NCBI GenBank assembly: GCA_041744075.1
Contig: JBGTLQ010000313.1
Location: 1-7,165, forward strand
DNA from: JAJTZA01 sp041744075
Lineage (GTDB): Bacteria > Verrucomicrobiota > Verrucomicrobiia > Chthoniobacterales > Terrimicrobiaceae
Direction of reading: 5' to 3'
DNA length: 7,165 nucleotides
Part shown: positions 1-6,572 of the stretch, piece after piece
Layout of the letters: each line of letters opens with the position of its first letter
How positions within the stretch are numbered: position 1 is the stretch's first letter
Made by a program: the position numbers and the translations under genes
Notes under the pieces: generated by a model
The model's input: only the letters and a program-made list of their open reading frames with translations
Told to the model about the DNA's origin: nothing
The model's database searches: none

Positions 1-1
1 T

Positions 2-1834
2 CGCAAGATTTCTTGGGCGGATCTCTACATCCTCACTGGCAATGTGGCGCTGGAAACGATGGGTTTCAAAACGTTCGGTTTTGCCGGCGGGCGCGAGGAC
101 ACGTGGGAGCCGGATCAAGATGTTTATTGGGGCCGGGAGAAGACTTGGTTGGGCGGGGACGTCCGTTACGCTCATGGTTCGGAAGGTGTTGCCAAGGAAG
201 GCGGCGTTTTGGTGGCCGATGACAATGCCGATGGAGACATCCACAGCCGGATTTTAGAAGATCCTTTGGCGGCGGTCCAGATGGGCCTCATTTACGTGAA
301 CCCCGAAGGTCCTGATGGCAACCCTGACCCAATCGCGTCAGCCAAAGATATTCGTGAGACCTTTGCGCGGATGGCCATGAATGATGAGGAAACGGTTGCC
401 CTGATCGCCGGCGGTCACACCTTTGGCAAAACGCATGGCGCGGGAGACGCAAAACATGTGGGAGTGGAGCCGGAAGCCGCCGGCCTTGAGGAGCAAGGGT
501 TTGGTTGGAAAAACAGTTTTGGTAATGGCAAGGGCGCTGACACGATCACGAGCGGACTGGAAGTCACGTGGACCTCGACGCCCACACAGTGGAGCAACAA
601 TTATTTCGAAAACCTTTTTGGTTTCGAATGGGAACTGACCAAAAGCCCGGCCGGGGCGCATCAATGGACCCCGAAAAACGGCGGAGGTGCCGACTTGGTG
701 CCTCATGCCTTTGACGCTTCAAAGCGGATTGCCCCTGCCATGCTGACCACCGATCTCGCCCTGCGCTTTGATCCAGAGTATGAAAAGATTTCCCGTCGCT
801 TCTTTGAAAACCCCGACCAACTGGCCGAGGCTTTTGCGCGGGCCTGGTTCAAGCTGACCCACCGCGATATGGGCCCCCGGGATCGTTACCTCGGGCCGGA
901 GGTTCCCGCAGAGGTCCTCCTCTGGCAGGACCCCATCCCTGCGGTCGATCACCCGCTGATCAATGACGCAGATATTGCCGCCCTCAAAACCCAGATTTTG
1001 GCATCAGGGCTGACCGTCTCCGAACTTGTCTCCGCGGCCTGGGCATCGGCCTCCACCTTCCGTGGCTCCGACAAACGGGGTGGTGCGAATGGCGCCCGTA
1101 TTCGCCTGGCACCGCAGAAGGATTGGGATGTGAACCAGCCTGCCCAACTGGCAAAGGTGCTCGCATCACTCACTGCCATCCAAGACGCGTTTAATAGTGC
1201 CCAATCAGCTGGCAAAAAGGTCTCGCTGGCAGATCTCATTGTTTTGGCAGGAAACGCCGCCATCGAAGAAGCCGCAAAAAATGCCGGTCACGACGTCACC
1301 GTCCCTTTCACACCGGGCCGCATGGACGCATCCCAAGAACAAACCGATGTGGAATCCTTCGCGTTCCTTAAACCTGAAGCCGATGGTTTCCGCAATTACC
1401 TCAGGGCCAAATATTCGGTGTCCGCTGAGGAGTTGCTTGTTGATAAAGCGCAGTTGTTGACGCTCACGGCACCGGAAATGACCGTGCTGGTTGGCGGACT
1501 TCGTGTCCTTAAGACAAATCATGATGCCTCAGCTCATGGCGTGTTCACCAAAAAACCCGAATCGCTCACTAATGACTTCTTTGTGAATCTGCTCGATATG
1601 GGCACGGAGTGGAAGGCGGTTTCCGGAGGTGAAGACCTGTTTGAAGGTCATGACCGCAAAACTGGTGAACTTCGGTGGACCGGCACGCGAGTTGATCTGG
1701 TTTTTGGCTCCAACTCCCAGCTTCGCGCGTTGGCCGAAGTTTATGCCAGTTCGGACTCGCAGAGCAAATTTGTCCGCGACTTCGTCGCCGCATGGAACAA
1801 AGTGATGAACCTTGACCGTTTCGATCTCGCATAA
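2..1834 (+). CDS. katG: Catalase-peroxidase KatG, 5'-truncated by the window edge
   Basis: Bifunctional haem catalase-peroxidase that disproportionates H2O2 and oxidises peroxidase substrates. The frame is open from base 2, so 610 codons are visible; the family is usually about 720-750 residues, so roughly 120-140 N-terminal residues lie upstream, including the distal Arg/Trp/His of the active site. The GTG at 44 is an internal Val, not a start. Hallmarks seen: MGLIYVNPEG with the Tyr (codon 293-295) and RMAMND with the Met (371-373), the second and third members of the Trp-Tyr-Met cofactor; GGHTFGKTHG with the proximal haem-ligand His (416-418); TSGLEV with the Ser equivalent to M. tuberculosis Ser315 (551-553); and the proximal Trp (569-571) and Asp (752-754). 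The haem-free C-terminal repeat domain is complete, ending in MNLDRFDLA. The loop before the Tyr (about bases 165-260) is longer than in E. coli or M. tuberculosis KatG, as in some other KatGs. No disruption is visible; identification is very secure. Confidence 0.98.
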   Translation, partial: RKISWADLYILTGNVALETMGFKTFGFAGGREDTWEPDQDVYWGREKTWLGGDVRYAHGSEGVAKEGGVLVADDNADGDIHSRILEDPLAAVQMGLIYVNPEGPDGNPDPIASAKDIRETFARMAMNDEETVALIAGGHTFGKTHGAGDAKHVGVEPEAAGLEEQGFGWKNSFGNGKGADTITSGLEVTWTSTPTQWSNNYFENLFGFEWELTKSPAGAHQWTPKNGGGADLVPHAFDASKRIAPAMLTTDLALRFDPEYEKISRRFFENPDQLAEAFARAWFKLTHRDMGPRDRYLGPEVPAEVLLWQDPIPAVDHPLINDADIAALKTQILASGLTVSELVSAAWASASTFRGSDKRGGANGARIRLAPQKDWDVNQPAQLAKVLASLTAIQDAFNSAQSAGKKVSLADLIVLAGNAAIEEAAKNAGHDVTVPFTPGRMDASQEQTDVESFAFLKPEADGFRNYLRAKYSVSAEELLVDKAQLLTLTAPEMTVLVGGLRVLKTNHDASAHGVFTKKPESLTNDFFVNLLDMGTEWKAVSGGEDLFEGHDRKTGELRWTGTRVDLVFGSNSQLRALAEVYASSDSQSKFVRDFVAAWNKVMNLDRFDLA

Positions 1835-1899
1835 ATCCCTAAAAAGAACCTGAAGCACGCTTTACACGCCTGCGGTTTTGTGGCAAAGGTTCTCGTTCT

Positions 1900-2418
1900 A
1901 TGTCGGTCCTTATTGGTGTTTTGTTGGTTATCCACGTTGTGATCTGCGCGATTTTGGTCGTTGCAGTGCTGATGCAATTGCCCCGGAGCGAAGGTTTGGG
2001 GGCCGCTTTTGGTGGAGGCGCGGCCGAGAATGTTTTTGGCGCACAGACGACCCATGTGCTGGCAAAACTGACGGTGTGGCTGGGAGTCGGATTCTTTGTG
2101 GTGACTCTCTTTTTGGCTATTGCTTTTGCTCACAATCAGCCCTCGACAGCCAAATTTGAGCAGGAAGTCCTGTCCACAACCACAGCGCCTGTGGAGCTAA
2201 CTCCCACAACCGAGTCTTCAACTCCCACTACGGAAATCCCAACACCTGCTGCGGAAGTTGCCACTCCCCCAGCGGAAGTGACCACAGAGACGCTTACAGA
2301 AGAGATTCAGGTGGAAATTCCAGCAGCGACGGAGTTGGAAGCTCAACCTCTCACACTTCAGCCCGAGACTGTTCCCTCCCCGACTCCCATTCTTGACCCA
2401 GTTCCTGCCACTCCTTAA
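1900..2418 (+). CDS. secG: SecG, preprotein translocase subunit with long Thr/Pro/Glu-rich C-terminal tail
   Basis: Small membrane subunit of the SecYEG protein-export channel. The core (residues 1-77) has two hydrophobic segments, about 2-25 and 53-76, joined by a loop holding the family signature GLGAAFGGG (32-40) followed by ENVFG. SecG is usually about 70-120 residues; this one is 172 because of a tail of about 95 residues (78-172) rich in Thr, Pro, Glu and Ala. Within the tail, residues 101-128 are four copies of a seven-residue unit TPxxExx. If topology follows E. coli SecG, the tail lies on the periplasmic side; that is inference. The ATG start is supported by AAAGG at 1885-1889, 10 bases upstream, and by the hydrophobic segment beginning at residue 3. 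The gene lies 65 bp after katG and 107 bp before panC. The core assignment is firm; the role of the tail is unknown. Confidence 0.92.
   Translation: MSVLIGVLLVIHVVICAILVVAVLMQLPRSEGLGAAFGGGAAENVFGAQTTHVLAKLTVWLGVGFFVVTLFLAIAFAHNQPSTAKFEQEVLSTTTAPVELTPTTESSTPTTEIPTPAAEVATPPAEVTTETLTEEIQVEIPAATELEAQPLTLQPETVPSPTPILDPVPATP
2200..2283 (+). repeat. 21-bp tandem repeat, four copies, inside secG
   Basis: Four consecutive 21-bp units (2200-2220, 2221-2241, 2242-2262, 2263-2283) each begin AC(T/A)CC and encode TPTTESS, TPTTEIP, TPAAEVA and TPPAEVT. The consensus is TPxxExx with Thr-Pro at positions 1-2 and Glu at position 5. Copies have diverged mostly at third codon positions and at amino-acid positions 3, 4, 6 and 7, so the protein pattern is better kept than the DNA. 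This suggests old duplication with selection for composition. Further Pro/Glu-rich sequence continues after it without a clear period. Confidence 0.85.
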
Positions 2419-2525
2419 CACCGCTAGAGCGCTGAACGCAGCCTTTGCCACGCAGTGATGCATGATCTGCTGAACAGGACTTGTGAGATCGGTGAGGCAG
2501 GGAGCTGCACTCAACACTGAGGGGA

Positions 2526-3377
2526 ATGATCGTCAAAAAAACCATCCCCTCCGTTCGGTCCGCACTTGCAAAGACGAGCAACCCCCGAGTTTTGGTTCCG
2601 ACCATGGGTGGACTACATTGCGGTCACCGCGCCCTCATTGAAGGAGCACGGCGCCAGGCTGGAAGCTCTGGCACGGTCATAGTCTCCATCTTCGTGAATC
2701 CCACACAGTTTGGACCAACCGAGGATTTCTCCAAGTATCCCAGGCCTTTTGCTGAGGATTTGGCCATGTGCCAGGCGGCTGGAGCGACGCTGGTTTTTGC
2801 ACCGGAGGCCGACGCCATTTATCTCCCAGAAAACTCCGTTTCCGTGTTGGAAAAATCTCTCTCTCAAACCCTTTGCGGGCTGTCGCGTCCGGGCCATTTT
2901 GAAGGGGTTTGCACGGTTGTGGCGAAACTCTTCAACATCCTCCAACCAGATTCCGCCATCTTTGGGGAAAAGGACTGGCAACAATTGGCCATCCTCAAAA
3001 GAATGGTCAGAGACCTGAATTTTCCTGTCAAAATGCTTGCCCACCCCACCATTCGGGAATCCGATGGGTTGGCAATGAGTTCGCGGAATGTCTATCTGAG
3101 CCCACAAGAACGTGCGGCCGCTCCCCAGATTTTTGCTGTCCTCAAACGCGTCGCCGCCCTCCCCTCGCCTCCCCAGCAAATCATTCGCAGAGCCATGGAG
3201 CTCCTTCAGAAAATTTCTGGAGCCCGTTTGGATTACCTTGAGCTTGTGGATGCGGAAACCCTTCGCCCCGCCAAGGATCGTCAGAGGCCCTGCCGTCTGG
3301 CCACGGCAGTGTTTTTTGGCAAGACGCGGCTCATTGACAACGTGCCGGTTCCTAAACTTTCCAACAAAACATCCTAA
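2526..3377 (+). CDS. panC: Pantothenate synthetase PanC (pantoate--beta-alanine ligase)
   Basis: Joins pantoate and beta-alanine using ATP, through a pantoyl-adenylate, to make pantothenate, the precursor of coenzyme A; a cytosolic homodimer in characterised members. The 283 residues match the usual length. Motifs in order: PTMGGLHCGH (25-34), the HIGH-like ATP-binding motif with His31 and His34; SIFVNPTQF (54-62), pantoate binding; RPGHFEGV (121-128); FGEKDWQQ (146-153); and SDGLAMSSRN (179-188), the KMSKS-like loop. The second Gly of MGGLH and the Cys before GH are variable positions in the family. The start at 2526 aligns with the N-terminus of E. coli PanC, but the purine-rich GAGGGG (2519-2524) is only one base from the ATG, too close for a classical Shine-Dalgarno, so initiation strength is uncertain. 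No promoter was recognised in the 107 bp between secG and this gene. panB and panD are not in the window. Confidence 0.97.
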   Translation: MIVKKTIPSVRSALAKTSNPRVLVPTMGGLHCGHRALIEGARRQAGSSGTVIVSIFVNPTQFGPTEDFSKYPRPFAEDLAMCQAAGATLVFAPEADAIYLPENSVSVLEKSLSQTLCGLSRPGHFEGVCTVVAKLFNILQPDSAIFGEKDWQQLAILKRMVRDLNFPVKMLAHPTIRESDGLAMSSRNVYLSPQERAAAPQIFAVLKRVAALPSPPQQIIRRAMELLQKISGARLDYLELVDAETLRPAKDRQRPCRLATAVFFGKTRLIDNVPVPKLSNKTS

Positions 3378-3393
3378 ATGGGAAAATGAGAAT

Positions 3394-3532
3394 GAACCAC
3401 GGATTACACAGAGAGCACGAATACAGCATGTTACAGCAATATGTGATGCAAACAAGCATTCACCTCTTGGGTGAAGAATTCCGTTTTCATAAGGCATTGG
3501 TAATCCGTGTTTATCCGTGTAATCCGTGGTTC
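3394..3532. repeat. Interspersed inverted-repeat element between panC and nadB
   Basis: The gap after panC holds a perfect 16-bp inverted repeat: GAACCACGGATTACAC at 3394-3409 and its exact reverse complement at 3517-3532, separated by 107 bp. The right side contains three tandem copies of an ATCCGTG(T/G) core at about 10-bp spacing (3502-3510, 3512-3520, 3521-3529). The left side continues with a degenerate version. A short hairpin (TTCACC 3459-3464, GGTGAA 3470-3475, 5-base loop) lies between the arms. From general knowledge, repeats of this ACCACGGATTACACGGAT type are scattered between genes in Verrucomicrobiota and some other phyla. It is non-coding: its translations in any frame are the typical spurious RITRINTD-like strings. 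It has no transposase, so it would be a MITE-like or REP-like element if mobile. Confidence 0.8.
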
Positions 3533-3545
3533 CAACTCGGTTTTT

Positions 3546-3549
3546 AGGA
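3546..3549 (+). promoter_or_regulatory. Ribosome-binding site deciding the nadB start
   Basis: AGGA two bases before the ATG at 3552. The spacing is short, but this is the only purine-rich match near the start that family alignment requires. It lies just outside the repeat element, while the alternative upstream ATG at 3507 lies inside the repeat. Confidence 0.45.
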
Positions 3550-3551
3550 TC

Positions 3552-5144
3552 ATGAGAAGTTTTGACACCATCGTTTTGGGAAGCGGGATCGCAGGGCTCT
3601 CCTTTGCATTAAAAGCCGCCGAGGTTGGCACCGTGGCCCTGGTCACCAAACAGAAACTGGCAGACTCCAACACGGCCTGGGCGCAGGGAGGAGTGGCCTG
3701 TGTCGTGAGCCGGGAAGATTCCTTCGACCTGCATATTAAAGATACGTTGATCGCGGGAGCCGGTCTCTGCAATGAGGAGACCGTGCGAGCCGTCGTGACC
3801 GAAGGACCGGAAAGGATTGCCGAGTTGGTGGCCATGGGCGTCCAATTTGACGAGCGGTTGGACGAAAATGGCGAACTCGAAATGGATCTTGGAAGAGAGG
3901 GAGGCCATTCCAAACGCCGCGTTCTCCATTCCCACGATGCCACCGGCCAGGAAATCGAACGGGCACTCGTGGCCCAGGTTTTCAAACACCCGGGAATCAC
4001 GATCCTGGAAAATCACATGGCTGTGGATTTTATCACCACCGGAAAACTCGGGTTTGCGATGAAAAATGTCTGCGTCGGATGTTATGTTCTGGATTCTAAA
4101 ACCGGTGAGGTCGAGACCCTGCGCAGTGACGTGAATGTGCTGGCGACCGGGGGTTGCGGCAAAGTCTATCTCTATACAACGAACCCGGACATTGCGACCG
4201 GTGATGGCGTTGCGATGTCATGGCGGGCTGGTGCGACCATTGCCAACATGGAGTTTGTTCAGTTCCATCCCACCTGCCTTTTTCACCCGGAGGTGAGATC
4301 ATTTCTGATCTCTGAGGCTATCCGGGGCGAAGGGGCGTTGCTGATTGATAACGAGGGGCGTCGCTTCATGGAGAATCATCACCCCCTGAAGGAGCTAGCA
4401 CCTCGCGACATCGTCGCACGGGCCATTGACGCAGAAATGAAGCGCACGGGAAGCAAATGTGTCTATTTGGACATCACGGCCAAACCTGCTGATTTTATCA
4501 TCTCACGCTTTCCTACAATTTACGAAAAATGCCTGTCCCTTGGCATTGATATCACCAAAGACCCTATCCCGGTTGTCCCAGCGGCTCACTACCAATGCGG
4601 AGGCGTCAAAACCGACCTGAACGGCGAAACCAGCCTGCGCGGCCTCTATGCCATCGGAGAAGTCGCCAGCACCGGCCTGCACGGAGCCAATCGCTTGGCC
4701 AGCAATTCCCTGTTGGAAGGGGTCGTTTTTGCCCACCGTGCTTTCGCAAAGATTTTTCCCAAACGCACACCCCCACAGGAATATCACCTCCCTGACTGGA
4801 GACCGGGCAAGGTCCAAGATGTGGATGAACTGGTCGTCATCTATCACAACTGGGACGAAATCCGTCGCCTGATGTGGGATTATGTCGGCATCGTCAGAAC
4901 CGACAAACGCCTCCAAAGGGCCGCCACCCGGCTTCGGAATTTGCACTCCGAAATTCAAGAATTTTACTGGAACTTCAAAGTCACACGCGACCTCCTCGAA
5001 CTGCGAAATCTGGCCGCCGTCGCCTCCCTCATTGTGGATTGTGCGCTAAGTCGCAAGGAAAGCCGCGGACTCCACTTCAATCTCGATTACCCAAACATCG
5101 ACGATTCCAAACCACCCCGCGAAACCACGTTTCGGCACAATTAG
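3552..5144 (+). CDS. nadB: L-aspartate oxidase NadB
   Basis: FAD enzyme that oxidises L-aspartate to iminoaspartate, which quinolinate synthase (NadA, not in this window) converts to quinolinate for NAD; flavin reoxidation by O2 gives H2O2, or fumarate can serve as acceptor. The protein is 530 residues, normal for the family. Seen: FAD-binding GSGIAGLS (10-17); REGGHS with Glu116; QFHPT with His239; RGEG (258-261); LAPRD with Arg285; HYQCGG with His346; and GANRLASNSLLEG with Arg381. These correspond to E. coli Glu121, His244, Arg290, His351 and Arg386 with a constant offset of five, so catalytic residues are intact and there is no early indel. The start at 3552 is chosen because the Rossmann strand begins at residue 4. 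An in-frame ATG at 3507 would add 15 residues encoded by the intergenic repeat and is rejected. The C-terminal helical domain is complete. The gene is convergent with the esterase, 63 bp away. Confidence 0.97.
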   Translation: MRSFDTIVLGSGIAGLSFALKAAEVGTVALVTKQKLADSNTAWAQGGVACVVSREDSFDLHIKDTLIAGAGLCNEETVRAVVTEGPERIAELVAMGVQFDERLDENGELEMDLGREGGHSKRRVLHSHDATGQEIERALVAQVFKHPGITILENHMAVDFITTGKLGFAMKNVCVGCYVLDSKTGEVETLRSDVNVLATGGCGKVYLYTTNPDIATGDGVAMSWRAGATIANMEFVQFHPTCLFHPEVRSFLISEAIRGEGALLIDNEGRRFMENHHPLKELAPRDIVARAIDAEMKRTGSKCVYLDITAKPADFIISRFPTIYEKCLSLGIDITKDPIPVVPAAHYQCGGVKTDLNGETSLRGLYAIGEVASTGLHGANRLASNSLLEGVVFAHRAFAKIFPKRTPPQEYHLPDWRPGKVQDVDELVVIYHNWDEIRRLMWDYVGIVRTDKRLQRAATRLRNLHSEIQEFYWNFKVTRDLLELRNLAAVASLIVDCALSRKESRGLHFNLDYPNIDDSKPPRETTFRHN

Positions 5145-5207
5145 CCGCAGCGATGGAAGCCGCTGAGGGCTTGAGCTTTTCGGGGACGGGACTTTGTAAG
5201 TTGCTGC
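5145..5207. other. Convergent intergenic gap, no clear terminator
   Basis: The 63 bp between the convergent nadB and esterase stop codons would be expected to hold a terminator. Only a weak 5-bp CAGCG/CGCTG stem near 5148-5165 was found, with no T-tract after it on either strand. Termination may be Rho-dependent, or read-through may occur. Confidence 0.4.
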
Positions 5208-6074
5208 CTATTTCTTCAGGTGGCGTTGGAAGAAACTTGCCACGGTCTCACGCTGGCCGGAGGAGAGATAGAACCAATGGCCCTTGCCGGGCACGAGAAT
5301 GAGACGGGATTCGACCCCAGCGGCCTGGAGACGATCATGGAGTCGCACGCTTTGATCAGGAAGGACGAGTGTGTCCTTCGCGCCGTGAATGATGAGGAAG
5401 GGCGGGGAGTCGGGACTGACGTGATTGACCGGGCTGCCAGCGCGGGCTTCGGGGATTTTTTCCTCGAAAGGTCCGCCTAGAAGTCGCTCAATGTCGCTGG
5501 GATTTGCGTGGGCGTATTGACGGCCGATTGCGACAAGATCGGTGACGGGATAGAGAGCGAAGACAGCGCGGATGTTTTTTTGGCCTTCGAGCGTGCCGAG
5601 GAGGGCGGCGAGGTGTCCGCCGGAGGATTCCCCGGCAACGGCGACACGTGTGGGGTCGAGTCCGAATTTGGCGGCATTGGCCTGCATCCAGTGGAGAGCA
5701 GCCTGACAATCCCGCAATTGAGCGGGGAATTTGGCCTCGTCGCTCAAACGGTAATCAATGGCGGCAACAGCCATGCCATGGCGGGTGAGGTCGCGAACGT
5801 TGAGGTGGTAGCCGCGGCTACCGAGTTTCCAGCTTCCGCCAAAAATCCAGAGGACAACAGGCGCGGGCCGCGCTGATTCCGGCGGTAGATAGAGATCAAG
5901 CCGCAGGTCGCGCCCGCCAGGGGAGGCGAAGACGATGTTACGGTGAATCTTTTCACCCGGCACGCGGGGAGGGCCATAGGCAGCACAACCAGCGACCAAC
6001 ACAACGAGTCCCGAAATCAGAGAAACGACTGACCATTTTAGCCAGGGAGGGCCTGGCGCAAGTCGCGATTTCAA
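5208..6074 (-). CDS. Lipoprotein alpha/beta-hydrolase, probable carboxylesterase (BD-FAE/HSL-like)
   Basis: Probably hydrolyses ester bonds (acetyl, feruloyl or similar); substrate cannot be told from sequence. The 288-residue protein starts with a basic n-region (MKSR) and a hydrophobic stretch (15-29) ending in the lipobox LVAGC, so Cys30 is the likely lipidated residue and the enzyme is membrane-anchored outside the cytoplasm. The hydrolase domain runs from about 45 to 285. The catalytic triad is visible as Ser150 in GESSGGH, Asp234 in HGAKDTLV and His266 in GKGHWF. The usual HGGGW oxyanion motif is FGGSW here (residues 78-82). The start codon is TTG at 6074-6072; no other start lies before the signal peptide. 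It overlaps the TGA of the upstream lipocalin-like gene in the four bases TTGA, and no Shine-Dalgarno is seen, which suggests translational coupling. Fold and triad are secure; the exact subfamily is less so. Confidence 0.88.
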   Translation of the reverse strand: MKSRLAPGPPWLKWSVVSLISGLVVLVAGCAAYGPPRVPGEKIHRNIVFASPGGRDLRLDLYLPPESARPAPVVLWIFGGSWKLGSRGYHLNVRDLTRHGMAVAAIDYRLSDEAKFPAQLRDCQAALHWMQANAAKFGLDPTRVAVAGESSGGHLAALLGTLEGQKNIRAVFALYPVTDLVAIGRQYAHANPSDIERLLGGPFEEKIPEARAGSPVNHVSPDSPPFLIIHGAKDTLVLPDQSVRLHDRLQAAGVESRLILVPGKGHWFYLSSGQRETVASFFQRHLKK

Positions 6075-6343
6075 GAACGTGTGGCAGCGTTGGGCTGGTT
6101 CAGCTGCTCGGGAAACTGGGGAACCGGCAGGAAACGCTTGGTGTCATAACCTTGCTCTCTCAGGCGGCCGAGAATGGCCTGAAGGGCCCGCCAGTCCCCC
6201 ATGTAGCGTGCGAGGTCCACATGCGGCACGGTTCGCAAGAGCTGAAGTTTGTCCCTTGCCATGGCGGGGATCACGAGGAAAACCAGGGACGCCACCGCAC
6301 CGCCCAGCAAAAGGATTCGATAGTCGGGGATTCTTCTATGCAT
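6071..6343 (-). CDS. Exported Blc-type lipocalin with internal in-frame deletion (N- and C-terminal ends only)
   Basis: 90 residues. Residues 9-29 form a signal peptide with a plausible cleavage after AMA (27-29). The mature part begins TVPHVDLARYMGDW (38-51), which matches the opening strand motif of bacterial Blc-type lipocalins (typically VDLxRYMGxWY). It passes immediately into LQAILGRLREQGYDTKRF (54-71) and VPQFPEQ, which matches the C-terminal helix and tail of the same family. In complete members about 100-120 residues of beta-barrel separate these two parts; here they meet around residues 52-54 (bases about 6182-6190). Without the barrel, ligand binding is not expected. The reading frame has no stop and overlaps the esterase start (TTGA, 6074-6071). 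A GTG two codons upstream (6349-6347) is an alternative start; neither has a strong ribosome-binding site. It may be a decayed gene still serving as a leader, or a new short protein. Family identity is from memory of the motifs; no alignment was run. Confidence 0.72.
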   Translation of the reverse strand: MHRRIPDYRILLLGGAVASLVFLVIPAMARDKLQLLRTVPHVDLARYMGDWRALQAILGRLREQGYDTKRFLPVPQFPEQLNQPNAATRS

Positions 6344-6379
6344 TGTCACAAATCGCAGCCCGGGGTGCCGTCGGCTGTA

Positions 6380-6408
6380 TCTTTACACCCGATCCTCCGT
6401 CATGGCAA
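6380..6408 (-). promoter_or_regulatory. Weak candidate promoter before the lipocalin-like gene
   Basis: On the minus strand TTGCCA (6408-6403) is followed after 17 bases by TAAAGA (6385-6380), placed about 35 bases before the lipocalin-like start. The -35 box matches the sigma-70 consensus at four of six bases, while the -10 box matches at only three. The surrounding gap (6350-6434) contains no gene, so a promoter here is plausible but not shown. Confidence 0.2.
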
Positions 6409-6434
6409 CCGGGCCGCCGCCCCATTGACAGGAA

Positions 6435-6569
6435 TCAAAAAATCACAGCCATCCGACCGCCAAGGACGAGGGCATTTCCGAGATCTGCCGCCCCACCGGG
6501 ATTGATGACGTATTGGATGTCCGGCTGGATGGTCAACCACGGTGTGATCCTCGCTTGGTAGGTCATTTC
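6435..6569 (-). pseudogene. Remnant of an OprB-type carbohydrate porin (C-terminal 44 residues)
   Basis: The minus strand reads EMTYQARITPWLTIQPD followed by IQYVINPGG (from about 6518), then NALVLGGRMAVIF and a TGA stop at 6437-6435. The pattern E-x-TYxxxxTPWLxxQPDxQY-x-x-NPGG ... NALVLGxR-x-x-x-x-F is that of the last beta-strands of OprB-family porins, including the C-terminal Phe used for outer-membrane assembly. The rest of the porin (several hundred residues) is absent. The fragment begins directly after the stop of the upstream lipoprotein gene: TAA (6575-6573), one CCA codon, then GAA, in the same reading frame. An ATG at 6566 could allow re-initiation of a 43-residue peptide, but without a signal peptide it could not act as a porin. 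Most likely a recombination or deletion scar. Family recognition is by motif memory. Confidence 0.72.
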
Positions 6570-6572
6570 TGG

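Noticed and set aside
1..43. KatG starting at GTG 44
   Set aside because: Bases 2-43 translate in frame to RKISWADLYILTGN, the conserved KatG sequence before VALE, so the gene clearly continues upstream of the window.
1845..1893. AGAACCT (1845-1851) could pair with AGGTTCT (1887-1893) and hide the secG ribosome-binding site
   Set aside because: Only seven base pairs across a 35-base loop; easily explained by chance and without supporting conservation.
2613..3497. 294-codon open frame on the minus strand opposite panC
   Set aside because: Its N-terminal part is translated from the intergenic repeat and the rest is the antisense of panC. It shows no recognisable domain or signal, and panC itself is certain.
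3431..4000. 189-codon open frame on the minus strand over the start of nadB
   Set aside because: Antisense of nadB running into the repeat; its RITRINTD string is the usual spurious translation of that repeat.
6403..6430. GC-rich GGGC/GCCC palindrome near 6409-6422 as a terminator for the lipoprotein/porin-remnant transcript
   Set aside because: The stem is only four base pairs and no T-tract follows on the minus strand.
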